Shown in pieces: positions 1-7,230 of a stretch of 14,041 nucleotides of DNA. Source of the DNA: JAJRAL01 sp050015815. GTDB taxonomy: Archaea > Thermoplasmatota > Thermoplasmata > Methanomassiliicoccales > UBA472. Location: the NCBI GenBank assembly GCA_050015815.1, contig JBEKAR010000034.1, positions 1-14,041 of the forward strand, in the 5' to 3' direction. The notes below the pieces were generated by a model. It saw only the letters and a program-made list of their open reading frames with translations, did no database searches and was not told the DNA's origin. A program made the translations under genes and the position numbers. Position 1 is the first letter of the stretch. The number at the start of each line of letters is the position of its first letter.

Positions 1-1
1 G

Positions 2-601
2 CTCTTGTACATCACCGTCTGGATCGGAATCATCCACCTGTTCATATGATACACGCTCGGCGTCTACAACTAGAGCATCAGGAACGGGTTCAGGCACGCC
101 TTGATGCACAAGGTCTCCTGGATGCTCATCCTGGTGGGTGGCGCGTTCCTGTTGTTGTTCGTGGTCGACCTTCTCATCCTGGCCCTGCCGGTGAGCTTGA
201 CCGACCCACGATTCATCATCGGCGCCGTGCTGATTCTGATCGGCATCATCATGGCCTTCAAGGCGGAGGGCGGGACCTCGATTCTCGAGCTCCCCGGACT
301 AATGAGCAACATCGTTTCATACACCAGGCTTGCCGCCATCGGCATGTCCAAGGCGGGCATGGCCCTGGCGTTCAACTTGATCGCAATAGTGATGATCGCG
401 CCCTCGGGAGGTGTGGCGATCATCGCTGCCATCGCCGTGTTCACGATGGGCCACTTGATGATATTCATCCTGGCGGTCATGTCGGCGGGCATTCACAGCA
501 TCAGGCTCCATTATGTTGAACTGTTCCAGAAGTTCTATACTGGAGGCGGATCGAAGTTCGATCCGCTAAGAATAGTACGGAAGTACACGAGTGAAAGGTG
601 A
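2..601 (+). CDS. atpI: A-type ATP synthase subunit I, C-terminal part, disrupted by two in-frame stops
   Basis: C-terminal membrane domain of the a-subunit homologue (NtpI family), the stator part of the ion channel facing the K ring. The frame runs in from before the window. Family hallmarks include WIGIIHLF near residue 7, the polar helix with SYTRLAAIGMSKAG, whose Arg matches the essential arginine of the ion pathway, and the closing LHYVELFQKFYTGGG. Hydrophobic segments alternate throughout, as expected for an integral membrane protein. The frame is interrupted by TGA (47-49), where the family has Gly in a G-x-x-LG pattern, and by TAG (71-73), right after GVYN. Homology continues in the same frame on both sides, so this is nonsense substitution rather than frameshift. 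It may be a sequencing or assembly error or a true lesion. An uninterrupted piece could start at TTG 101. The stop is TGA 599-601, 5 bp before atpK. Family assignment is secure; integrity is not. Confidence 0.85.
47..73 (+). other. Two premature in-frame stop codons in atpI
   Basis: TGA at 47-49 and TAG at 71-73 interrupt the subunit I frame 24 bp apart. Each is one base from a plausible sense codon: GGA (Gly) to TGA, and GAG or AAG to TAG. TAG and TGA both end other genes in this window normally (TAG ends atpA and polB; TGA ends atpC and atpD), so reassignment of either codon is unlikely. Confidence 0.85.
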
Positions 602-606
602 AGGAA

Positions 607-828
607 ATGGCAATAGAGACGGGATTGATAGCGATAGGAGCTGGACTGGCTGTCGGCCTGGCGGGACTGGGTTCCGGTTGGGCCGAGAAGGACATCGGTG
701 CGGCGGCGGTAGGGGCAATGGCCGAGAACCCGAAGAACTTTGGCAGGGGCCTCGTTCTGACCGTCATTCCCGAGACCATCGTCATCTTCGGACTGGTCAT
801 GGCCATCCTGCTCTGGACCAAGATGTAA
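607..828 (+). CDS. atpK: A-type ATP synthase subunit K (proteolipid c-ring subunit)
   Basis: Forms the membrane rotor ring that carries H+ or Na+ past subunit I. The product from ATG 607 has 73 residues, a single two-helix hairpin: helix 1 is Gly/Ala-rich (about 5-38), then a polar loop AENPKNFG (40-46), then helix 2 (48-70). VIPETIVIFG holds the ion-carrying Glu56 in the V/A-type PET context. ATG 607 is preferred over GTG 598 because GGTGA (597-601) sits 5 bases before it and GTG 598 lies inside the end of atpI. It follows atpI by 5 bp and precedes atpE by 32 bp. An oddity is that helix 1 contains consecutive charged residues E27-K28-D29; by loop-anchored alignment E27 falls where Na+-binding rotors often have Gln. 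Coupling ion unknown. Confidence 0.95.
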   Translation: MAIETGLIAIGAGLAVGLAGLGSGWAEKDIGAAAVGAMAENPKNFGRGLVLTVIPETIVIFGLVMAILLWTKM

Positions 829-860
829 GTGCGACCGATGAGGAGTAGGGAGGCCCATTC

Positions 861-1418
861 ATGGCGCTGGACAAGGTAGTCGGAGACATAACGGCGAGCG
901 CCAGGAAGGACGCGGATCAGATCGTCCAAGCTGCGGAGAAGGAAAGAGAGTCCGTCCTCGCGCTCGCCCGTAAGAAGGCGGAAGAGGCGCAGAAGGCTCG
1001 GGAGAAGCAGCTGGAGGAAGCGCTGAAGCGCCTTCGGCAGCAGGAGCTCTCGAGCGCGGAACTCGAGGCCAAGAGGCTTGTCCTGAACGCAAGGAAGGAG
1101 ATGCTTGACGTCGTCTTCCAGGATACCGCTCAGAAGCTCTCGAAGATGAGCGACGCCGACAAGGCAAGGCTCTACGCCCGCATCCTCTCCAAGGCGACCA
1201 AGGTGATCCCGGATCCTAAGGTCTACTGCCCCAAGGGGGAGTCGAGACTCATCTCTGGAGTGGCGGGATTGCAGTCTGTGACCGAGACGGAGATGGGTCC
1301 AGGGCTGGTCCTCGAATCGGGGGACGGGATGGTCCGGCTCGACTACAGATTCACCACGATTCTGGGTGCCATCTGGGAAAGGGAGCTTAAGAACGTCTCG
1401 AACGTTCTGTTTGGGTGA
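861..1418 (+). CDS. atpE: A-type ATP synthase subunit E (peripheral stalk)
   Basis: Peripheral stalk subunit that, with subunit H, links the A3B3 head to subunit I and resists rotation. The 185-residue product has the expected layout: an N-terminal half (about 1-90) rich in Ala, Glu, Lys and Arg with coiled-coil character (for example DADQIVQAAEKERESV), and a globular C-terminal half ending in the typical LFG. Length is close to the usual family size. The start at ATG 861 is preceded by a purine-rich AGGAGTAGGGAGG (841-853). It lies 32 bp after atpK, the largest gap in the operon, and 4 bp before atpC. Subunit H is not in this window; in comparable archaeal operons it precedes atpI, so it may lie just upstream. 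Confidence 0.93.
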   Translation: MALDKVVGDITASARKDADQIVQAAEKERESVLALARKKAEEAQKAREKQLEEALKRLRQQELSSAELEAKRLVLNARKEMLDVVFQDTAQKLSKMSDADKARLYARILSKATKVIPDPKVYCPKGESRLISGVAGLQSVTETEMGPGLVLESGDGMVRLDYRFTTILGAIWERELKNVSNVLFG

Positions 1419-1422
1419 AGCG

Positions 1423-2481
1423 ATGTGGCCAAGCAGTGGTAAGAAGGGGAACTACGCCTACGCATGCGCTAGGATTAGGGCGAAGAAGAGTCTCCTGCTT
1501 GCCAAGGACGCATACCCCAAGCTCCTGATGATGGACCTCATCGAGATCGGCCGCTTCATGGGAGAGACGCAGTACAAGCAGGAGATGGCCGAGCTCGCCT
1601 TGCGCTACGAAGGAGTGAACCTCATCGAGCTCGGGACCAGCAGGAGCCTAGCGAGGGGCTACGCCGAGATACTCGGCTTCACCACTGGCGAGCTCCGCGA
1701 CATGATCGCCGCCTATCTGGTCCGCTGGGACGTCTGGAACGTCAAGACGGTAATCAGAGGCAAGTACTATGGGGCATCGGTCGATGACATCCGGGAGGAC
1801 CTCGTGCCGGCAGGACGGTTGAAGGAAGAGGACCTGAACATCCTTCTGGCCATGAATACCATCCCTGATGTGCTTGACGCACTGAAGAAATACAACATGG
1901 CGATTCCCGAAGAGGTCCGCTCTGGCTATGAGAAGGAGGCCTTGCTGTCCTCCCTTGAGGACTATCTCGACAAGCTGTACTACCAGGGAATCCTGGAAAC
2001 GATCGATGTCAGCATAAAGCCCGAGCAGCGCCTCCTGACCTACATCAAGATGGAGATCGATTCGACGAACCTCCTGACGCTCTTGAAGTTGAAGATCGAG
2101 GGCCTGAGCTCGGAGAAGATCGTCACCTACTACATAGAAGGAGGGACCGAGCTCGATCGTCAGGAGTATGCGAGGCTCGCCGCCCTCGAGAGCGTCGATG
2201 CCGTGGCGTCCGAGCTCGCCAAATTCCATTTCTTCGAGGACGTGAAGGACTCGCTCGAGATCATGAAGCAGACCAGGTCGCTGACCGAGGTCTCGCTGGC
2301 CATGAAGAGGCACGTGCTCAAGGAGGCGGAGACGTTCTCGCGTGTCTATCCGCTGTCGGTACTTCCGATAATCGATTACATGATTAGGAAAAAGAACGAG
2401 GTCGATAACATACGTATCATCGCGCGCGGTAAGCAGAGCGGCCTCGACACTGAGACGATAAAGAAGCTGCTGGTGATCTGA
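1423..2481 (+). CDS. atpC: A-type ATP synthase subunit C (central-stalk/rotor adaptor)
   Basis: V/A-type subunit C (vacuolar d homologue), the funnel-like adaptor that couples the central stalk to the proteolipid ring. The 352-residue product starts GNYAYACARIRAKKSLLL after a short leader, the classic N-terminus of the family, and contains three similar all-helical segments with repeated short acidic/aromatic motifs such as YGEIL-like YAEILGF. ATG 1423 was chosen over an upstream in-frame ATG at 1366, which lies inside atpE and would add residues unlike the family. GGTGA (1414-1418), overlapping the atpE stop, serves as ribosome binding site. The stop TGA overlaps the atpF start by one base (TGATG), indicating translational coupling. 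Confidence 0.95.
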   Translation: MWPSSGKKGNYAYACARIRAKKSLLLAKDAYPKLLMMDLIEIGRFMGETQYKQEMAELALRYEGVNLIELGTSRSLARGYAEILGFTTGELRDMIAAYLVRWDVWNVKTVIRGKYYGASVDDIREDLVPAGRLKEEDLNILLAMNTIPDVLDALKKYNMAIPEEVRSGYEKEALLSSLEDYLDKLYYQGILETIDVSIKPEQRLLTYIKMEIDSTNLLTLLKLKIEGLSSEKIVTYYIEGGTELDRQEYARLAALESVDAVASELAKFHFFEDVKDSLEIMKQTRSLTEVSLAMKRHVLKEAETFSRVYPLSVLPIIDYMIRKKNEVDNIRIIARGKQSGLDTETIKKLLVI

Positions 2482-2786
2482 TGGATATCGCAGTGCTTGG
2501 AGGAGAGGAGTTCGTGCTGGGCTTCAGGCTCGCCGGGATCAAGCGGGTCTATGCCGTCGGCAAGAACGACTACGAGCAGCAGCTACTCGACCTCCTCAAG
2601 GACTCGACAATCGGGGTCCTCGCGGTGAACTCGGAGGACCTCAATACGGTAAGCCCGACGACCCGGAAGAAGGCGATTGAGAGCATAGCGCCAGTGGTCG
2701 TTCCTGTGGGCGGTGGGGAAGGAGACCTTCGTGAGAAGGTGAAGAGAGCGATTGGCGTTGACCTGTACAAGACTGAGAGGGGTTGA
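2481..2786 (+). CDS. atpF: A-type ATP synthase subunit F (central stalk)
   Basis: Central-stalk subunit that binds subunit D in the rotor shaft. The 101-residue product has the family's Rossmann-like start, MDIAVLGGEEFVLGFRLAGI, followed by alternating strands and helices (IGVLAVNSEDL, then APVVVPVGGGEG) and a basic C-terminal tail. Length is normal for the family. The ATG shares a base with the atpC stop, and atpA starts 1 bp after the atpF stop, so translation is probably coupled on both sides. Function is assigned from sequence pattern and operon position together. Confidence 0.94.
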   Translation: MDIAVLGGEEFVLGFRLAGIKRVYAVGKNDYEQQLLDLLKDSTIGVLAVNSEDLNTVSPTTRKKAIESIAPVVVPVGGGEGDLREKVKRAIGVDLYKTERG

Positions 2787-2787
2787 A

Positions 2788-4518
2788 ATGGCAAACGTTG
2801 GCGAGATTTACAGGGTGGCAGGCCCTGTGGTGACAGCGACCGGGATTTCCCCGAAGATGTACGACGTCATCCAGGTGGGCAAGGAGAAGCTCATGGGTGA
2901 GGTCATCAAGATCGTTGGGAACAAGACGGTCATTCAGGTGTACGAGGATACCTCGGGCTTGAGACCGGGAGAGCCGGTCTCTTCGACGGGGCTGCCTCTG
3001 GTCGCCGAGCTAGGCCCCGGTCTTCTCGGCAGCGTCTACGACGGCATACTCAGGCCGCTCCCGGAGCTCATGAAGTCGATGGGCGACTTCATCCGCAGAG
3101 GCGTCACCGCACCCGCGCTGGACCGGACCGCGAAGTACGCTTTCACCCCGATCGTCAAGCGGGGCGACAAGGTCGGGCCAGGCTCGATCATCGGCACAGC
3201 CCCGGAGCGCTCCATCACCCACCGCATACTCGTCCCGCAGGGAGTGAGCGGCGTGGTCGATGAGATCTACGAGGGCGACCACACGGTCGTCGATCCGGTT
3301 GCGGTCATCGGCGGCAAGCAGGTCACCATGATGCAGAAGTGGCCAGTAAGGTTCGGCCGCCCGGTCAAGGGCAAGCTCATGCCGGACATCCCGCTCATCA
3401 CCGGGCAGCGCATCCTCGACACGCTATTCCCGATCTCCAAGGGAGGCACGGCCGCGATACCCGGAGGGTTCGGGACTGGCAAGACGGTCACGCAGCAACA
3501 GCTGGCCAAGTGGTCCGACGCGGACATCGTCGTCTACATCGGCTGCGGCGAGCGCGGCAACGAGATGACCGAGGTCCTTACGCTCTTCCCCGAGCTGGAA
3601 GACCCGAGGACCAAGAAGCCGCTGATGGGCAGGACCGTCCTGATCGCCAATACCTCGAACATGCCAGTGGCGGCGCGTGAGGCGTCGGTGTACACCGGCA
3701 TGACCGTGGCGGAGTACTACCGCGACATGGGATACGACGTCTCGCTCATGGCCGACTCGACCTCGAGGTGGGCGGAGGCGATGAGGGAGATATCCTCCAG
3801 GCTCGAAGAGATGCCCGGTGAGGAAGGATTCCCCGCCTATCTGTCCGCCAGGCTCTCCGAGTTCTATGAGAGGGCTGGACGCGCGGACGTCCTGTCAGGA
3901 TACCAAGGTTCGGTGTCCGTCGTCGGAGCGGTTTCCCCGCCGGGCGGGGACCTGTCGGAGCCGGTCACGCAAGGCACCCTGCGCATCGTCCGCGTGTTCT
4001 GGGCGCTGGACTCGAAGCTCCGCGAGCGCCGGCACTTCCCGGCGATCAACTGGCTGACGTCCTACTCTCTCTACACGGGAACGCTGGATTCCTGGTACCG
4101 CACGAACGTGGCGCCGGACTTTCCGGACCTGCGCAGCTGGGCCATGGAGGTGCTGCAGAAGGAAGCCGAGCTCCAAGAGGTCGTGCAGCTGGTCGGTTCT
4201 GACGCACTGCCCGAGGAGCAGAAGCTGACGCTCGAGGTGGCGAGGATGATCCGCGAGATCGTCCTGCAGCAGAACGCGTTCCATCCGATCGACACCTACT
4301 GCCCGATGAACCGGCAGTACCAGGTCATGAGGACGATCAAGCGCTTCGCCGACCTTTCCAAGAGGGCGGTGGACAACGAGGTCATGGTTGACACCATAGC
4401 TAACATGCCTCTCCGCACCAGGCTCGGAAAGTCCAAGTTCGAGGAGGGCGTGGACAGGGAGCTGGAGCAGATCAACCTCGAGATGGACAAGGCCTTCGAG
4501 GCACTGGGGGCGAAGTAG
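2788..4518 (+). CDS. atpA: A-type ATP synthase catalytic subunit A
   Basis: Catalytic nucleotide-binding subunit of the A3B3 head; makes ATP from ADP and phosphate driven by rotor rotation. The 576-residue product shows an N-terminal beta-barrel (about 1-70), the A-type non-homologous bulge region (about 110-190), and a nucleotide-binding core: Walker A PGGFGTGKTV (225-234), the catalytic Glu in CGERGNEM (E255), NTSNMPVAAREASVYTG (288-304), and Walker B with DSTSRWAEA (323-331). A helical C-terminal domain follows. ATG 2788 was chosen over GTG 2752 because it lies 1 bp after the atpF stop, with GAGAGGGG just upstream, and gives the family N-terminus (GEIYRVAGPVV). No intein interrupts the P-loop, a known insertion site in some archaea. 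TAG stop abuts the atpB start. Confidence 0.97.
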   Translation: MANVGEIYRVAGPVVTATGISPKMYDVIQVGKEKLMGEVIKIVGNKTVIQVYEDTSGLRPGEPVSSTGLPLVAELGPGLLGSVYDGILRPLPELMKSMGDFIRRGVTAPALDRTAKYAFTPIVKRGDKVGPGSIIGTAPERSITHRILVPQGVSGVVDEIYEGDHTVVDPVAVIGGKQVTMMQKWPVRFGRPVKGKLMPDIPLITGQRILDTLFPISKGGTAAIPGGFGTGKTVTQQQLAKWSDADIVVYIGCGERGNEMTEVLTLFPELEDPRTKKPLMGRTVLIANTSNMPVAAREASVYTGMTVAEYYRDMGYDVSLMADSTSRWAEAMREISSRLEEMPGEEGFPAYLSARLSEFYERAGRADVLSGYQGSVSVVGAVSPPGGDLSEPVTQGTLRIVRVFWALDSKLRERRHFPAINWLTSYSLYTGTLDSWYRTNVAPDFPDLRSWAMEVLQKEAELQEVVQLVGSDALPEEQKLTLEVARMIREIVLQQNAFHPIDTYCPMNRQYQVMRTIKRFADLSKRAVDNEVMVDTIANMPLRTRLGKSKFEEGVDRELEQINLEMDKAFEALGAK

Positions 4519-5910
4519 ATGGCAGTGAGCAAGGAGTATAGGACGATCTCTCAGATAGCCGGACCGCTGGTGTTCGTGGAGAAGACGGAGCCGGTCGGTT
4601 ACAACGAGATAGCGATCGTGACGCTGCCCAACGGCGAGGAACGCCGCGGTCAGGTCCTCGACACGTCTCATGATGTCGTCGTCATCCAGATGTTCGAGGG
4701 GACGGCGGGGCTGGAGAGGGCTGCAGGGGCGAAGTTCACCGGCGAGACGCTGAAGATGCCTGTTTCCCAGGACATGCTCGGCCGTATCCTATCCGGTTCC
4801 GGGAACCCGCTCGACGGGGGCCCGAGGATCACGCCCGAGGACCGGCTCGACATCATCGGCGCGGCGATCAATCCGTGGGCGCGGGACAACCCGAGGGAGT
4901 TCATCCAGACTGGCATCTCGACCATCGACGGAATGAACACGCTTGTCCGGGGGCAGAAGCTTCCGATATTCTCCGGTTCGGGTCTGCCGCACAACGACAT
5001 CGCTCTTCAGATCGCGAGGCAGGCGAAGGTGCTGGGCAAGGAGGAGGAGTTCGCCGTGGTGTTTGGTGCCATGGGCATCACGAACGAGGAGGCGCAGTAT
5101 TTCATGAAAGACTTTGAAAGGACCGGAGCGTTGAAGCGCGCCGTCGTCTTCATGAACCTGGCCGACGACCCAGCCATCGAGCGCATCATCACTCCGAGAC
5201 TGACGCTCACCACCGCCGAGTACCTCGCCTATACGCTCGACATGAACGTGCTCGTCATCCTGACGGACATCACCAACTATTGCGAGGCGCTGCGCCAGAT
5301 CGGAGCGGCAAGGGAAGAGGTCCCGGGACGCCGTGGCTATCCTGGATACATGTACACCGACCTCGCCACCCTGTACGAGCGCGCCGGCAGGATCAAGGGC
5401 AAGAAGGGAAGCATCACCCAGATCCCAATATTGTCGATGCCGGGCGATGACATCACGCACCCGATCGCCGACCTGACCGGATACATCACCGAAGGGCAGA
5501 TCGTGGCGAAGCGCGACCTGCACCGCGCGGGCATCTATCCGCCGATCGATGTCGGTTCTTCGCTCTCGAGGCTGATGGACGCGGGTATCGGCAAGGGAAG
5601 AACCAGGGAGGATCACAAGGCCGTGTCCGATCAGTGCTATGCCGCCTACGCCGAAGGCAGGGACCTGCGCGGCCTGGTCGCCATCGTCGGCAAGGACGCG
5701 CTGTCGGACCGCGACAGGAAGTTCCTCGAGTTCGCCGACCTGTTTGAGAAGCGCCTGGTGCGCCAGGGCAGGGAGGAGGACCGGGACATCGAGACGACAC
5801 TCGACCTGATGTGGGACCTGCTCGCCACCGTCCCGGAGAACCAGCTGACCCGTACCGACCGCAAGTGGATCGAGAAGTATCACCCCGCGCACAGGGCGAA
5901 GGCGGCGTAA
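4519..5910 (+). CDS. atpB: A-type ATP synthase regulatory/non-catalytic subunit B
   Basis: Non-catalytic partner of subunit A in the A3B3 head. The 463-residue product has an N-terminal beta-barrel beginning YRTISQIAGPLVFVE, and a core where the Walker A loop is replaced by FSGSGLPHND (151-160), the degenerate form typical of B subunits, which lacks the P-loop Lys. Further hallmarks are YPGYMYTDLATLYERAG (274-290) and SSLSRLMDAGIGKG (347-360), where R351 corresponds to the arginine supplied to the catalytic site at the A/B interface. Length is normal. ATG 4519 follows the atpA stop with no gap, so translation is probably coupled; atpD starts 1 bp after the TAA. Confidence 0.97.
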   Translation: MAVSKEYRTISQIAGPLVFVEKTEPVGYNEIAIVTLPNGEERRGQVLDTSHDVVVIQMFEGTAGLERAAGAKFTGETLKMPVSQDMLGRILSGSGNPLDGGPRITPEDRLDIIGAAINPWARDNPREFIQTGISTIDGMNTLVRGQKLPIFSGSGLPHNDIALQIARQAKVLGKEEEFAVVFGAMGITNEEAQYFMKDFERTGALKRAVVFMNLADDPAIERIITPRLTLTTAEYLAYTLDMNVLVILTDITNYCEALRQIGAAREEVPGRRGYPGYMYTDLATLYERAGRIKGKKGSITQIPILSMPGDDITHPIADLTGYITEGQIVAKRDLHRAGIYPPIDVGSSLSRLMDAGIGKGRTREDHKAVSDQCYAAYAEGRDLRGLVAIVGKDALSDRDRKFLEFADLFEKRLVRQGREEDRDIETTLDLMWDLLATVPENQLTRTDRKWIEKYHPAHRAKAA

Positions 5911-5911
5911 G

Positions 5912-6550
5912 ATGCCGAAGCTTGACGTCAAGCCGACAAGATCCGAGCTCCTCGAGGTCAAGAGGAGGATCAAGCTAAGCCAGGCAGGCTACAAGATCCT
6001 CAAGATGAAGAGGGACGGCCTCATCCTCGAGTTCTTCAAGATCCTCGAGGAGGCGAAGGAGATCCGACAGAAGGTCAACCGCGACTTCCTCGCTGGCATG
6101 CAGAAGATCGCGGTGGCCGAGTCGGTCGACGGCGTCGTCGCGGTCAAGTCGGCCGCGTATGCCCTCAAGGTGCACCCGGAGATCAAGCTCGAGTCGAAGA
6201 ACGTGATGGGGCTGGTGGTGCCGCAGATCGAGGCGGCACGGATACGCACCCAGGCCGACAAGCGCGGCTACGGTGTGATCGGCGCATCTGTGTACATCGA
6301 TGAGGCGGCAATCGCGTTCGAGACGCTGACCGAGACGATAGTCGAGGCGGCCGAGATCGAGACGACGATGAAGCGCCTGCTCGATGAGATCGAGAAGACG
6401 AAGCGCAGAGTGAACGCGCTCGAGTACAAGGTCATCCCGGAGCTCCAGGAGGCAGAGGCATTCATCCGCCTGCGCCTCGAGGAGATGGAGCGCGAGAACA
6501 TATTCCGCCTAAAGCGCATCAAGCAGAAGGCGGCAGCGACGGGCGCATGA
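5912..6550 (+). CDS. atpD: A-type ATP synthase subunit D (central shaft)
   Basis: Central rotor shaft (gamma-like) that turns inside the A3B3 head. The 212-residue product begins with the family pattern PTRSELLEVKRRIKLSQAGY (residues 8-27), followed by KILKMKRDGLILEF, a middle segment of lower helicity, and a long C-terminal helix (about 135-205) ending in basic residues, consistent with the antiparallel coiled coil of the shaft. Length is normal. It starts 1 bp after the atpB stop. Its last four bases, ATGA, overlap the start of a 41-codon ORF, so atpD may not be the last gene of the operon. Confidence 0.96.
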   Translation: MPKLDVKPTRSELLEVKRRIKLSQAGYKILKMKRDGLILEFFKILEEAKEIRQKVNRDFLAGMQKIAVAESVDGVVAVKSAAYALKVHPEIKLESKNVMGLVVPQIEAARIRTQADKRGYGVIGASVYIDEAAIAFETLTETIVEAAEIETTMKRLLDEIEKTKRRVNALEYKVIPELQEAEAFIRLRLEEMERENIFRLKRIKQKAAATGA

Positions 6551-6672
6551 GCTTCGAGGAGTGGTTCTCCGACCCGGTCAACCGGGCCAGGTTCCTGCGA
6601 TGGGCCTGGCTAATATCACTCGCGATGCTCGCCTTCGGCTACATCATGATCGCGCTATTCTGGAATAGGTAA
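6547..6672 (+). CDS. Small single-pass membrane protein coupled to atpD (unknown function)
   Basis: A 41-residue ORF starts at the ATG of an ATGA overlap with the atpD stop and ends in TAA. The product has a short acidic/aromatic N-terminus (MSFEEWFSDP), a basic segment with R13, R15 and R18, one hydrophobic helix at about 20-39, and a C-terminal WNR. Positive charges before the helix predict the N-terminus in the cytoplasm. It is not recognised by sequence. The 4-bp overlap, composition typical of a membrane protein and position at the end of the ATP synthase operon suggest a real cistron translated by reinitiation. It could be an accessory or assembly factor of the membrane sector. The Methanosarcina mazei aha operon also ends in a small gene (ahaG), but homology is not claimed. 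No clear Shine-Dalgarno sequence precedes it. Confidence 0.6.
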   Translation: MSFEEWFSDPVNRARFLRWAWLISLAMLAFGYIMIALFWNR

Positions 6673-6676
6673 CCGG

Positions 6677-7168
6677 TCAGGCCACTGAAATGGCGTCAAG
6701 AGTGAGCTTCAAGTAGTAGGTGTCGGGGAGGCCGAACCATGAAGGCCTTATTTGACCGAGCCCTTCCCCGCCGCCGGAGGGCGACCACTCCGCCACGTAG
6801 TATTCTGAAGTGTTCAGGTTCCTCACCAGGATCATCGTCCATTGATCCGAGATAATCGTGAGGTTGTCAGATCCGGATTCCCAAGACACGATATTGAAGG
6901 AGTGTATCTGCACCGGATCTCCCTGCCCATCTCTCAAGGAGACAGCGAGGGATCTGGGTCCGCGCCAATAGGAGTCCAGCGCGACATCGTAGATGCCTGC
7001 GTACCCGGAGCCACCGTTGCTCCGACCAGAATCGTTGACGAGCATCGTCCCTCGGCTGCCCGATTCCCAAATCGGTCTCGTCAGTGCGACATACGTTGCT
7101 GACAGTAGGACGAGAATGAACACCGTGGACGCGAGCAACAGGAGCCAACGCCTCTGGCTCTTGGTCAT
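6677..7168 (-). CDS. Membrane-anchored extracytoplasmic protein of unknown function
   Basis: The 163-residue product is not recognised. It has a basic N-terminus (MTKSQRRW), one strongly hydrophobic segment (about 9-29) without an evident cleavage or lipobox site, and a soluble C-terminal part of about 130 residues rich in Ser, Gly, Thr, Tyr and Trp with alternating hydrophobic patterns, suggesting beta structure. Three N-glycosylation sequons lie outside the membrane segment: N45-D-S, N102-L-T and N119-T-S, consistent with an archaeal surface protein exposed outside and anchored by its N-terminus. It lies 62 bp downstream of polB on the same strand and tail-to-tail with the ATP synthase operon, 4 bp from the small membrane-protein gene. 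No functional link to either neighbour is evident. Confidence 0.75.
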   Translation of the reverse strand: MTKSQRRWLLLLASTVFILVLLSATYVALTRPIWESGSRGTMLVNDSGRSNGGSGYAGIYDVALDSYWRGPRSLAVSLRDGQGDPVQIHSFNIVSWESGSDNLTIISDQWTMILVRNLNTSEYYVAEWSPSGGGEGLGQIRPSWFGLPDTYYLKLTLDAISVA

Positions 7169-7230
7169 GACAAGCTTCTTCTATGTGTTAGAGCGCGGCC
7201 GAGAAGAAGAACGTATCTATTATCTTAGCT
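7169..7230 (-). promoter_or_regulatory. Possible promoter of the anchored-protein gene
   Basis: The 62-bp gap after polB contains, on the minus strand, the AT-rich element TAAGATAATAGATA (7227-7214). Centred about 53 bases before the ATG at 7168, it would start a transcript with a leader of roughly 25 bases. This is a weak match to an archaeal TATA box; read-through from polB is an alternative. Confidence 0.3.

Noticed and set aside
47..73. Pyrrolysine or selenocysteine decoding of the two in-frame stops in atpI
   Set aside because: It would require both TAG and TGA recoding in one gene that normally has neither residue; TAG and TGA end neighbouring genes normally, and no SECIS-like signal was recognised nearby.
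2788..4518. Intein in the P-loop of subunit A
   Set aside because: The product has normal length (576 residues) and the Walker A region is continuous.
3895..4671. Long antisense frames inside the ATP synthase, polB and protease genes
   Set aside because: They are shadows of GC-rich coding sequence; their predicted products are Arg/Pro/His-rich without recognisable domains, while the sense frames carry full family motifs.
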